Shown: positions 12,818 to 36,427 of the stretch, in pieces
Position numbering within the stretch: the first letter of the stretch is position 1
Layout of the letters: every line of letters begins with the position of its first letter
NCBI GenBank assembly: GCA_905250125.1
Contig: CAJNOL010000050.1
Coordinates: 62,001-126,000, forward strand
Length of the DNA: 64,000 nt
From: Rotaria sordida
Taxonomy: Eukaryota > Rotifera > Eurotatoria > Philodinida > Philodinidae
Direction: 5' to 3'
The notes under the pieces: model-generated
The model's input: only the letters and a program-made list of their open reading frames with translations
The model's database searches: none
What the model was told of the DNA's origin: nothing
Position numbers and translations under genes: made by a program

Positions 12818-15800
12818 TTAATCTTTTTTTGCTGATTTTCGTTTTAATTTAACAACAATATCATCTTCATCAGGTTCAGTCCTGGATGATGAAGTTAAAT
12901 TATCAAATTTTCGTTTTTTTAATTTTTCATCAATAAGTTGTTGTGTACCAGCTGTTGATTTAAAATGTGGATCAGATTGATCAATATTAAATGCTGGTTG
13001 TATATAAACAGCTTGAAAACGTTTATCATTAAGATTTAATTGAAAATCATCACCATGATTTGTTTTTGTTTCAACTAAATTGGATGAATTTTGTTGTAAT
13101 TTTTTTAATTTCTTAGCATTTTTAGTTGCAACTTTAGTTGCTTGTTTATGTGATTTGATCATATCACGAAGATTATAATCACGTTTAGTATCAATATCAT
13201 CATCAACAGTTAGTAATTCAAGTGTTTCACGATCATTTTCAATTGAATCATTTTGCTCTTGTTCTATTTGATCTTTAACAAGATTTGATTTATCATGTTT
13301 TTTATTTTTATTTTTTTCTTTTTGATTATTAGAATTTTTAAATTTTTCTTCAGCTTTACTTTTTAAACCTGGTTGCCATGTTATTTCCATATCAATATCA
13401 CTAGCATCATCATCATCATCATTATCGGTATGTTGATTAGATTCTTCATTATCACTATTTTGTTCATCAAAAAAATTTGTTAATTTCTTTTTGGATTTTT
13501 TATCCATTTTAGGATTATCATTAAAATCTAAAAGTAAAGATCTAAAAAAAAATGTTATTATTAAAACAAAAACAAAAACGAATATTTGAAAATTTACCTA
13601 TAACGATCAATATCATCTTGACTACTAAGTATACTAGGTGCACGAATAATAGGTTGATTTTGTTTTTTTTTATTTGAATTTTCTGGAATTGTAGTTGGTA
13701 CTTTAAAAATATTATTATCATTTTTCTTTTCAGTATCTAATTCTTTATTATTTTCATCATCACTTTCATCATTAATATTATCATCATCTTGTAATTCTTC
13801 ATCAGATTCTGATGCTAAATAAGCATCTAAATTAACTTGATCTAATTCTTCAAGTGTATATTTTTTCTTTGTTAATTGACGTCGTTCAATAGGTGTTTCA
13901 TCCCATGTACAACGTACTTTTGTTTGTGTTAATGCTGTATTACGAAAAAGTATTGGTTTATATAATGTTTTATCAGGTAATTTTGTACATTGATCACGTG
14001 GTAAAATAGAAGAATCAAATGTAACTGAATCAGGTATAAAACGTAAATCAAGACGAACGGCACTGGTTTCATATTCAAGTCCATCACATTCTTCATAAAT
14101 ACGAACAGCTGTTGCTATACTATCACATTCAACAACAGCATAATAATATTTTAAACGATTTAATTGATATTTTCGTAAACGTTCACGCATTATTGGATCA
14201 GTTGTATCTGGATCATCATCTTGATTAAAATTTGGTTCATCATCATCGTCATCAGATTTTATTTCTGGTTCTTCGGGTTCTTCTTCAGCTTCGCTTTGAT
14301 GACCACTATCAGTACCATTCCTAGAATACAAAAACAAAACCAATAAGATAAAATGAGTAAAAAATAAAGTCTTACTGGTCTGTTGTAATAACAGGTTTTG
14401 TAGTTCCAGGTAATGGACCAAATTTTTTTTCTGTTTCTATTTGTTGTAATCCATATTCGGATGGATAAATAGTAACTGATTTAATGACACCATCTGCTGA
14501 TTTCCATGAGTTTAATAACAGAAAAATATCAACAGCACGTACACGATCCCAATCCATATTACATACTGCTAATCGATGACTGACTTCATCAGAACTAAAA
14601 AAAGAAGATATTCAATTATACATTTTTTTATTGTTTTTATTTAAGATGCAGGAAATGCAAAATTTAAGCGAAAATTTTTTGGCATTTGTATTCTAAGATT
14701 TTGATGCTTAGAATTTTAGTTCTAAAAGAAAAGAATATCATATTCAGAATCAGCACAAAAATCTTCATCAAATAGTATACGCAATACTCAAAACTAATGA
14801 TGGTCCTTACGCTTCTTCAGTCTTATTTTCGAATATTCCAACTTGTGTTTCCGCTAAGATCGATATTTGATGAAAATTATTTTTTGAGTATTCAAGTAAA
14901 CTATTCAATGCAGCTTTTTGTGATAACTCTGAATTAGGAATACAACGGTGATGGTGATGCACCGATCTTACGTCTAGCTTTGCATTGGTCTACGTCGGTA
15001 CTAGTGATTATCATCACTGTTGCATCCATATACTGAATATGATATTCGGTTTTTTTTGGAATTGAAGTTTTCAGTATCAAAATCTTACAATACAACCGCG
15101 AATTTATTGTGTTTTCCTATCATATCGAAAAAATCGATTTTTTCAAAAAGCATGTAGAATCTTTTCCCGTAACTAAATGTTAAATAAAATTAAAAAAACA
15201 AAAATTCGAATAAACATTGAAGCTACTGAGACTTCATGCTTCTGATGTATTTCAACTTTTAAAGACCTTTCTGATTCCTTTTTAAACCTAATTTTCACTA
15301 CAAAAACATCGTTTAAATATTCTCAAAACAACAATTTTATAGGCGGCAACTCGACGAGATCTATTCAACTATGACAATATAATGACTCAAATTTCGAATT
15401 CTCGATACATTAATAAAAATATTCTATTGCTACCGATTTTGAAAAAATATTTACCGAGCACATTTATCATCAAATTCATTCCATTCGATTCCATCATCAA
15501 TTTCAGGTATTTCTTCATCTTCTTCCGATGAACTTGATTTTCTTTCTTCTTCTTCTTCTTCTTCTTCTTCTTCTTCTTCTTCTTCTTCTTCATTATCATT
15601 ATCTTCTTTTTCTTCACTATCACTTTCATCACTTTGAAGTAATTCATCAAGTTCTTCATCATTAACAGATTTTTTATTTTTTTTCGTTTTCTTTTTTATT
15701 TCTTCTTCAGATGATATTGAACTACTATCATCATCATCATCTTGTTCAAGATGATAAAATTTATTCATATCATCACGTGTTGTATGTTCTTTAACTAATG

Positions 15801-15966
15801 GTCTTCCACGTTTATCAACTGTATATTTTAATTTAAATTTTGGATCATTAAACATAGATGCAAAACGTCGATCAATTTTTAATTTTCTTTCGTTTTTTGA
15901 TACTGGTCGAAAACGTGGATCTTTCGTAATATGAGCAAAACGAGTATCTTTTTTAATTTCATCCAT
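12818..15966 (-). CDS. ESF1: ESF1 homolog, nucleolar pre-rRNA processing protein
   Basis: ESF1 is a nucleolar protein needed for early 18S rRNA maturation. Four exons on the minus strand (15455-15966, 14376-14594, 13598-14320, 12818-13541) sum to 725 residues in frame. The N-terminus has the family signature of repeated DPRF/DPKF motifs (THxxKDPRFRPVSKN, then FNDPKFKLKYTVDKRGRP). It is followed by a very acidic tract encoded partly by a GAA microsatellite, then the NMDWDRVRAVDIFLLLNSWK core and an RRM-like region (YYYAVVECDSIATAVRIYEECDG). A WDETP and KKYTLEELDQVNLDAYLASESDEE segment precedes a lysine-rich tail that contains the DKRFQAVYIQPAFNIDQSDPHFK block typical of the ESF1 C-terminus. 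It lies 187 bp downstream of NDUFA2 on the same strand. Identification is secure. Intron 1 (860 bp) is longer than the others. Confidence 0.94.
15540..15592. repeat. (TTC)n microsatellite coding poly-glutamate
   Basis: An uninterrupted TTC/GAA run lies inside ESF1 exon 1, read as glutamate codons on the minus strand. It lengthens the acidic tract. Such tracts often vary in length between alleles. Confidence 0.9.
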
Positions 15967-16153
15967 GATTTTATTCTAAATAATAAACGATCTACAAATA
16001 TGAATAGGTTAAATAGACATCAATTAGGTTTCGAGTTTCTATTTATTTCTTTTTTTGTAAGGACAAAATAGAAAGTAATAAAGCTACGTAAATGGTTAGT
16101 CGAAATGACAAAAAAAAAAAAAGAAAAAGAGAGAAAACTAAAAGTACAAAAGT

Positions 16154-16465
16154 TTATTTCGACAACCGATGTAAACTGGCTGGAATCGTTTTAGTTGTTA
16201 AATTTTCAATAGCACTAAATACTTGTTCAGCACTCATACCAGTTAATGGAATTTGTTTTTCAATTCCATATTCATATCGTGTCCATAATGTTGGATTTAT
16301 ATTTGAACATTCACGAATAAGTATTGGTGTTGATGGATTTTGTTGTTTTAAATTAACATAAAATTTTTCAATAAATTGACGTGTACCTTCACTTGTTGGT
16401 GATTTTTGACATAAATGTAAACGTAATTCTTTTACAGCTGGTGCAAATCGAAGTGCTTTAGACAT
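16154..16465 (-). CDS. NDUFA2: NADH dehydrogenase [ubiquinone] 1 alpha subcomplex subunit 2
   Basis: Accessory subunit (B8) of mitochondrial complex I with a thioredoxin-like fold. Single uninterrupted exon of 103 residues, close to the usual 99. The sequence shows LRFAPAVKELRLHLCQKSP at the start, then SEGTRQFIEKFYVNLKQQNP and PILIRECSNINPTLWTRYEYG, the typical B8 features including the conserved cysteines and the RYEYG-type block. The start is the first ATG and fits family length. It lies between CAD (136 bp upstream) and ESF1 (187 bp downstream), all on the minus strand. Independent promoters are likely. Identification is secure. Confidence 0.95.
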   Translation of the reverse strand: MSKALRFAPAVKELRLHLCQKSPTSEGTRQFIEKFYVNLKQQNPSTPILIRECSNINPTLWTRYEYGIEKQIPLTGMSAEQVFSAIENLTTKTIPASLHRLSK

Positions 16466-16601
16466 TATCTGAAAACGATAACGAATACCTTTAATATATG
16501 CTTTGTTTCAATGCTCGAATAACATAACATTAGAAAAAAAAAACATAATAAAAAAACCAACGAAAACAAGAAACAAACATTCTCTTTGATTGCATTAAAC
16601 A

Positions 16602-28999
<12,398 letters not shown>

Positions 29000-29605
29000 C
29001 TTGAAAAAAATAAAGAACTATTATTTCTTATTAAAGAAATACATTTGAGATATTCATGTACAAGAAAAACATGCTTTCAGTCTATCGAGGCTTTATAAAA
29101 AAAAAAAACTATCTACTTACGTTCTATTGTATAGAATTGTAAACAATATCAGAAAAATAAATTTAACTGGACTGTATTAGAAATATATACGAAATATTTC
29201 ATGGAGTGTACATAATGACCAAGAATAAGAATATGTATATACAATCTCTCCAATCATATTATTTTGAAGTTTTTCATCAGTAATCTCCTGACATCTATTG
29301 TGATGAGACTTCTTGTATATTATTAATTTTTTAAAATAAACTTTTTTCTTGATAAATTATTCACAATTTTTTCGTTCATTTTTATTTTCTTTTGCATTTT
29401 AAATAAGAAAATATATACTACAACACAAAAAAGAATATGACATGAAAATTTGCAACGAAATCCTTACTTGTCGAAATATTCAAGACAGCTGATCAGATTC
29501 TCATGAATATAACGCCAACGTGAGATAGTGAAAATAATAAAAAGTTTTATACTTTAAAAGAGAATGCAATTAACATTGGAAGAGCACACAACTAAAATAT
29601 CACAT
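29000..29605. promoter_or_regulatory. Divergent intergenic region between CAD and a secreted-protein gene
   Basis: About 600 bp separate the CAD start (minus strand) from the secreted-protein start (plus strand). Both promoters must lie here or extend into it. The region is AT-rich, and no specific element can be named. An in-frame upstream ATG for the plus-strand gene exists at 29564. Confidence 0.45.
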
Positions 29606-30259
29606 ATGCTAAAAGTTATAATACTTCTTGCGTTAGTGACATTCGCTGTATGCGAACGTGAAACGCCTCCTTCACGTCCGTTATGGCCAGATGGATTCCG
29701 GTAAAATTTATTATTCATATAAAAGATATAATGAATTAATCTTTATTGTGTTTTTAGAACACAAGCAATAATAACTGCTTTTGATGAAAATAATCAACCA
29801 CATGCTCATCGTAGTCTTTTTTACTATGCATATACAAACAAAACAGCTAGTGGACGTTGGCAAGGTAATGAACGACATGATCATTTTGGTTATTGTTATG
29901 GTTGGGCATTGAATGAATCGAGTTGCACTATATTAATTACTCAAGATGTCTACATTATTGCTCGTAATCTTTGTTGCATAGCTATGCCAGGAAATTTCGG
30001 TGTACCTCGAGATTGGCTTAAGGGTGCTACATGGCTTGGAATAGAACAAATACATGGCAGGACTGTTGATCATTGGTATTCTTGGGAACATGAATATTGG
30101 AGTGAAGTTGATGAACCTAGAAATGGTGTTCGTTATTCGGGACCTAATTTTAAAACACCTCGCCAATTTACTGATTATGATGCATGGGAAATCGCTCCAC
30201 AAGATCCTCATCTTTTTGATCTACCAAAAAATACTGATTGCAGTCAACCATGTCCGTAA
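29606..30259 (+). CDS. Secreted protein of unknown function
   Basis: Two exons (29606-29700 and 29758-30259, phase 2 intron) give 198 residues. The N-terminus MLKVIILLALVTFAVC is a signal peptide, followed by a WPDGF motif. This decided the ATG at 29606 over an in-frame ATG 14 codons upstream that would place charged residues before the hydrophobic core. The mature part is rich in Trp, Tyr, His and Asp, with a CYGW and LCC pair and a C-terminal CSQPCP, so disulphides are likely. The overall pattern (WPxxF start, FYYAY, a WYSW...YWSEVDEP.NGVRY stretch) faintly resembles the N-terminal domain of the Dictyostelium secreted protein CfaD and similar ependymin-like secreted domains. That is a weak impression only; I do not recognise a function. 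Confidence 0.75.
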
Positions 30260-31489
30260 TACTACTTGCATTCTATAATGAGAGGCATGTCTTATGGTAA
30301 AAAATTTCAATCATATTTTAAATAAAAGACTTCACAACAACAATACTAACAAGAAGCTTTGCTTATATAAAATCATCATTTACTTCTTAGAAATAAAAAT
30401 ATATTTTTGAGAATTTATCATTCAGAAGTAATCATATCTACATATAGGGTACTTAAAAAATTCTCGCACTTTCAAATATTTATTCCTAGAAAAAATATTT
30501 TGCTAATCTTTTTACAGTAAGTATTCGATTTAGTCTTCATTCTGTTCAATAAAAAATTTTATTCATTAAATTTACTTCTGAAATGTCTTTTGCTATTCGT
30601 GAATAGAAATTGAATTGAGCTCGTTGGTTATTGTTTTGGTTTAAAATATAATATCTGGACATGTATCAAGTTTATATTTAAGACAATTGAACTATCAAAA
30701 GTCTGAAAGAGCTGATCGAATGAGTAAATGAATGATTCATCATGTTGAGTTTTTCTTAAAAATAATTGAAAATAATCTCATTTATAAATAATCTTACATT
30801 ATATTATAATGCAGCCTAATGTCATTTGTTATTGATAGTGATCGTTTTCTTGTGTAACTGTTTGAGAAAACTTTAAACATTCATCCCAGTGAAATATGGC
30901 ATTGATCGATGTTCCACAAGGCAACTGATGAATAAGAGTATGGGTGTAGGTCTTCACGTTAGCCATGTCCTCAGCTACATCCTTCTTAAAATGACATTGC
31001 GGAACAAATAAACAAAATGAACTAATTTTACATATCCATATCCACCCGCATACCCGACCTAGAGTCCAAAAATTTCCGGACCCGGACCAGGACCCGATCG
31101 GATCCGAGTAGGACTCGATGGGTTCTACCCGATACGCACTACATCCTAGAACATTCTTTATTGCTTCATTCCAGTAGATTACATAGTAGTTTTTATAAAT
31201 TATGTTGTGAAAAATAATTATAAAACATATGTAGCTTTTTTGCTACTATGGGACTCAAAGGATTAAATACATATATAGTTATTCGGAACATGAAAAATAA
31301 CAACACAATTAAATGTCTAAATCATACTTTTTATTCTTTTGACTCCATCTGCTGACTGCGGATACCAATACCAGGATTGGTTCCGAAGAAATAGCCAATA
31401 AAAATGTTTTTGCAAATCTATTCAAAGTATAGTTATCAGTAACATTTTAGATATCTATTCCTTGGTTTTATTTATTAAAATATTTTTTA
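30260..31489. other. Intergenic region with a GC-richer repeat fragment
   Basis: Mostly AT-rich spacer. Around 31050-31135 there is a conspicuously GC-rich patch (TCCAAAAATTTCCGGACCCG, then CGAGTAGGACTCGATGGGTT). Similar sequence occurs at 60369-60440 and more weakly at 4765, so it is probably a fragment of a dispersed element. No gene is seen. Confidence 0.5.
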
Positions 31490-34400
31490 ATGTTACGACA
31501 ACCTTTACTTCGTTTTTTCAATCAAAGAAATCTTTTCTCATTATTTTATCGCACTGTTTATCGTTCAGTACTTGATAATCCTAATAAAATTGCTGTGATT
31601 GATTCTAATGGTCAATATTCATATTCACATCTTCTTTCAGCTAGTGTTCAATTACGTGATAAACTTCTTTCTGTAACTGATGATAAACAGAAATCTGCTC
31701 ATAAACGTATTGCTTTTCTTTGCAATCCAGATGCATCATTTGTTGTTGCTCAATGGACATGTTGGCTTTCACGTGCAATGTGTATTCCACTTTGTAAAGA
31801 TCATCCACAATCATTACTTGATTATTATATTGATGATGCTAAATGTTCACATTTAATTGTATCACCTGAATATGAAAAATTACTTCGACCACTTGCTGAT
31901 AAATTTAAAATACCATTAATTATAATTACACATAATGATATTGAATTAGGTAAAACAAAACAAAATATTCAATTATCTAATCAACAACAATTCGATATTT
32001 TTTCTAAAAATTCCGATGATGCTCTTATTTTATATACATCTGGAACAACTGGCAAACCAAAAGTAAATTTTATTATTATTCTTTTCGTATAATACATAGG
32101 AAAATAGCTAGGGTGTTGTTCATACAATCGCTACATTACGTGCACACATGGATGCAATGCTTTCAGCTTGGCGTTTGACAAAAAATGATACAATATTAAA
32201 TGTTCTTCCACTTCATCATGTTCATGGAATGATAAATTGTGTTATGTCACCACTCTATGCTGGTGGAACGGTAGTCATGATGAATAAATTTGATGCTGAA
32301 GAAGTATTATAAAATAATAAATTTTATTTTTATAATTAAAAAAAAAAATTGCGTTTTTGAGACATGGGATCATCTACTTAATGATCGTAATCCATCAATT
32401 AATGTTTTTTCAGCTGTACCAACAATTTATATAAAATTAATTGAACATATCAAAAATTCATCAATAAAAGATGTGAAAAGATTATGTTCAGATCATATGC
32501 GGTAGGAAAAACAAAAAATTAATCTTTTTAACAGAGTTTTCTTAGTTTTTGTTTTTTTTTTGAATCATAGACTTTTTCTTTCGGGTTCATCAGCTTTACC
32601 AGAACCGACATTTCAAAAATGGCATGAATTAACAGGCTTTGAAATTGTTGAACAATTCGGTTCATCAGAAACAGGACGTGTTCTATCAAATAAACTTGAA
32701 GGAAAGAAATTAGCTGGTAAAACAAAAAATCTTCTTAACCCTTTGAGGACCGAGCCCGTATATATACGGCTTTGAAATTTGACTAAATAGAGAAATCCTC
32801 AGATATACTAAAATTGGAATTTTTATTATGGATTTTATTGCAATATACATGCTACACATATAGACGTTATGAAGTAGTCTAGATGGAGTATACATATATT
32901 TAGCTCAGTATAGTTCGTCATTGTTCATCGCATATTTGTTTCATAAAGTAAATGCTGAAAAAAAGAAACTTAAATTTGTAGATCATCGTTTATAACTTAT
33001 TCGAAAAATCTTAGAGACCTTTTGTGCTCCAAAATCTATAATATGTCGTTCTGCAATAACTTATCAATCAACTAGATTTACTGCTAGACATCTTCCATCA
33101 CTTGTACCTCATACAACTAATAGAAAAACTCTTGTGTTGTATATGCACATACTAGTCGAAGGAAGAGGACTGATCTATGCTATATAATTATATAAATATT
33201 GTAATGTAAGTTTTTATGTTATTAGTTGGTTCGAGAACTACCATACTTTATTACATTTCTAACATTTTCACATTTACTTTCGTTTGTCCTCGAAGGGTTA
33301 AATTAACATATCACAAAATATTTAAAATGTCTTAGGTCGAGTTGGTCTTCCAATGCCTGATTTAACACTACGTTTAGTACAAAAAGATGAAAATAATAAT
33401 GATCAAATTGTTGCAGAAGGTACTTATGATAAAGTGAACATTTTTCAAAAAGGTTTGTAGACAAGAAGTTTATGATTTGATAGAAAATTCTTTTTATTGT
33501 TTATATAGAACATGATGGAAAAGTGGAAGGTGAAGTATATGTTAAAGGTCCTGCAATATTCAAATATTATTTCAATAAAGAAGAAGCTACGCGAAAAGCA
33601 TTTGATTCTCAAGGATACTTTATGATGGGTAAATATCGAGTTCTTCGTTTATAAGCTTTGGGAGAAAGTTTATTCTGTAATTAGTTTAAAAAGAAACAAC
33701 ACTAAAACATAATTAGATGGTTTTTTTTTCTCGAATCGATATCCTTCGATGATTTCTTAGTTCGATTCTAATATTATCAATTGCAATGAAATAGAATTAT
33801 ATTAAATATAATATTACAGAATAACAATATAATACAGGGGTGCACCAAATCCAAATCCAGTCAAACCCAAACCCAAATCCAAGTCAAATCCAGTCAAACC
33901 CAAATCCAAATCCAAGTCAAACCCAAATNNNNNNNNNNAAATCCAGTCAAACCCAAATCCAAATCCAAGTCAAACCCAAATCCAAATCTAGTCAAACCCA
34001 GTCAAACTCAAATAAAGAATTGGATTTGGGTTTGACTAGATTTGGATTTGGTGCATGCCTAATATAATATAAAAGTAATTAACATTTATAACGCATAGAC
34101 ATGCTATATATATTATAGAAAAAATTCAGTTCATTGTTTTTACTTCGTCACAAATTTCGTTTTTAAAGCTTTGTTGCATTGTATTGCTAATTGCAAACCT
34201 TGATAATGAAGTACAAGTGCATTACAATGTATAGTTATGAATTGCATGTTACTGGTTGTTCACTTTTAGTATTCCATATGCGTGTCTTAACAATGATTGC
34301 TGACACGTCGTTTGGTTTAAGGAGACTCGCTCTCCCTTTTCACACATTCTGAAGAACAGCTTATCAAAAATATTTGAAACTTTTAAAGTGAATAGGTCTC

Positions 34401-35761
34401 GATGAGTAGAACAAAATTTGTCATAGACTCCAATATTTTATATACTTTCTTCTAGGATATGGTTGGATCGAAAAGACAAAAAATTGCCTCACTTTCTCAG
34501 TCGCAATAAGTTTGCTAGAGCTAAAATATTTTCTACAGATTCGAGACACTGTTTGAGGTGCCTACTTATTTTGGTTTCTATTAATCTCCTTTCATTTGAA
34601 CAAAGAGATCAAAAATATTCAGCGTATCTTCAAAAGTACATGTTTTCTTCTACTAGGATTTTTTGTAAAATCTGTCAAAAATTAACGGTATAATATTTTT
34701 TAAAACAAAAAGAATTGGACGCATCGAGCAGTGTTCAGTATTTGTTTAAAAAAGTTTCAGCTCGATCAAACGAACTATATCGAAGAAACAGAAGCGACTC
34801 TGCATTTTTTGTGTACGAATTGATTTCGTGAAAAACAAAAAACCAGATTTTCTTGTATGTGTCAGGACTTTTTTGATTCACAAAAGTGATCGAAAACTGG
34901 TCGTGCTCAGCAATGTTAGAGATTCATGATCCATGCTATTAGTGCCTGTAGAAATTATCATTAGGAGAATATTGTATATAAGGAATAATTACAGCGTGAG
35001 TTTTTCTGCCAGGGGTTTCGAGAGTTGGGTTTAATAGAGGGATTAACTAACAATGGAGAGTCCTGATTTATATGACATTTGAGAGAGGACATTTCGAAGC
35101 TATATCAGTGATGAAAAGCTAAGAATTCAAAAAAATTTTGATTTGAAAATTCTGTAAGAGAGCAATCCTCTTTAGTCGGATTACAATATAGGTTCTGTTC
35201 AACCAATGACCATTCGAGAATGAGTTCTTTAAATGAGTGATCATTACCGAATTGAGAACAGACCCAGGTGAAAGATCATCGAATGTAACCGAATCGAAAA
35301 TTGCCTAATCAAATCATTAATTTCAAGAATAAGAAATTTAATTTTGATTTAATATTATTTTAGGAGATATGGCTGAATATGACAAAAAGAATAATACCTT
35401 TCGTATACTTGGTCGATCATCTGTTGATATTATTAAATCTGGTGGTTATAAAATATCAGCATTAGACATTGAAACAGTTATTCTTCATCATCCATTTGTC
35501 AGTGAATGTGTAGTTATTGGTGTGAAAGATTCAGAATGGGGAGAACGTGTTACAGCTGTTGTTGTACTTCAGTCAGGCAAAAAAGAAAAAGATTTAACAC
35601 TTGAACAATTACGAGATTATTGTAAAAAGAAATTGCCTGGTTATCAGTGTCCAACACAATTAAAAATTGTTGATAAACTTGAACGAAATGCTGTTGGAAA
35701 AGTAAATAAAAAAGAATTAAATGCAAAACTTTTTCCACCATCATCTAACAACAAAAAGTAA
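31490..35761 (+). CDS. ACSF3: ACSF3-like acyl-CoA (malonyl-CoA) synthetase, copy 1
   Basis: ANL-superfamily adenylating enzyme. ACSF3 makes malonyl-CoA in the mitochondrial matrix. Seven exons (31490-32062, 32112-32303, 32362-32501, 32571-32716, 33336-33452, 33509-33628, 35364-35761) encode 561 residues. The N-terminus MLRQPLLRFFNQRNLF is arginine-rich and fits a mitochondrial transit peptide. The P-loop [33 protein letters not shown] and the C-terminal [21 protein letters not shown] with GKVNKKEL are all present and ACSF3-like. Odd point: where the family has FKTGD, this copy has FMMGD. The last two large introns hold a piggyBac-like and a hAT-like element. A second copy follows 0.67 kb downstream on the same strand. 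Confidence 0.9.
32739..33297. mobile_element. piggyBac-like MITE in ACSF3 copy 1 intron
   Basis: A 559-bp element is flanked on both sides by TTAA (32735-32738 and 33298-33301). The left end is CCCTTTGAGGAC and the right end is the complement GTCCTCGAAGGG. TTAA targets and CCC-starting ends are typical of piggyBac. There is no transposase. It lies wholly in the intron between exons 4 and 5. Confidence 0.82.
33827..34069. mobile_element. hAT-like MITE with 8-bp target duplication
   Basis: The element at 33835-34061 has ends CAGGGGTGCACCAAATCCAA and, read from the other side, TAGGCATGCACCAAATCCAA. It is flanked by perfect 8-bp direct repeats ATATAATA (33827-33834 and 34062-34069), as hAT elements leave. 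The interior is a minisatellite of CAAATCCAAGTCAAACCC-type units and contains an assembly gap. Confidence 0.85.
33929..33938. other. Run of ten N (assembly gap)
   Basis: Ten unknown bases interrupt the minisatellite core of the hAT-like element. The true array length is probably unresolved here. Confidence 0.99.
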
Positions 35762-36427
35762 ATCAATTTATTTACCTATGATGATCTTATAACTTCAATC
35801 TTTTGACTTTTGTGAATTAATAAGTTTTAATTTATCATCTTAGTATCAGTTTATTTTGTTTTTCTTTAGAATAAAAAGCTAAACTAAGATTCGTTGTCTG
35901 TTTTTTTTATTACATAAATCAATAGTAGATTTACTATTCCTAGTAAAGCAAATCATAAGTTTACATTGATAGACTCTTTTATGAATAAGAATCAGATATT
36001 TTTGGATGGACAATATTCTCAATTTACTTGTTAGCCACGTACTAACTTATTTGCGAATAAATACTGCCTTCTTTCTTTCATCTATATTTGTTAATCGCCT
36101 TGCTAGCATACGTTAGCAAGATAATTGACAAAGGTAAATGAAAAAAAAGAGACAACCTTTAGCAACAAATAATCTAGTGTATGGCTACGTTTTATATACG
36201 TTCATGTCCAACAAGCCAATTAGGAGCATCACTCATTAGGCGAAGAATTATATATATATATATATTTGATTTATTCGAAATACTCTCATAAAATCGTTTT
36301 CATTGGACATTCTGTAAAGACTCGACATTTTATAAATATGTTCACCAAAAGTATCATTCAACAACAAAGCTTAAATAAACAATATAGATTTTTACTTTAA
36401 AAACGATCGTTTGTTGTTTTTTTACAG
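35762..36427. other. Spacer between the two ACSF3 copies
   Basis: AT-rich sequence with a TA microsatellite at about 36250-36266. No gene is seen. It presumably carries the 3' end of copy 1 and the promoter of copy 2. Confidence 0.5.

Larger units (their letters stand above)
33629..35363 (+). other. Long last intron of ACSF3 copy 1
   Basis: A 1.74-kb intron between the exon ending in FMMG and the C-terminal exon. It contains the hAT-like element at 33835-34061. The remainder (34070-35363) is AT-rich with no exon I can support. The equivalent position in copy 2 has no intron at all. Confidence 0.7.

Noticed and set aside
33840-34067. Repetitive open frame rich in Asn, Pro, Ser and Gln
   Set aside because: It is translated minisatellite inside the hAT-like element, interrupted by an assembly gap.
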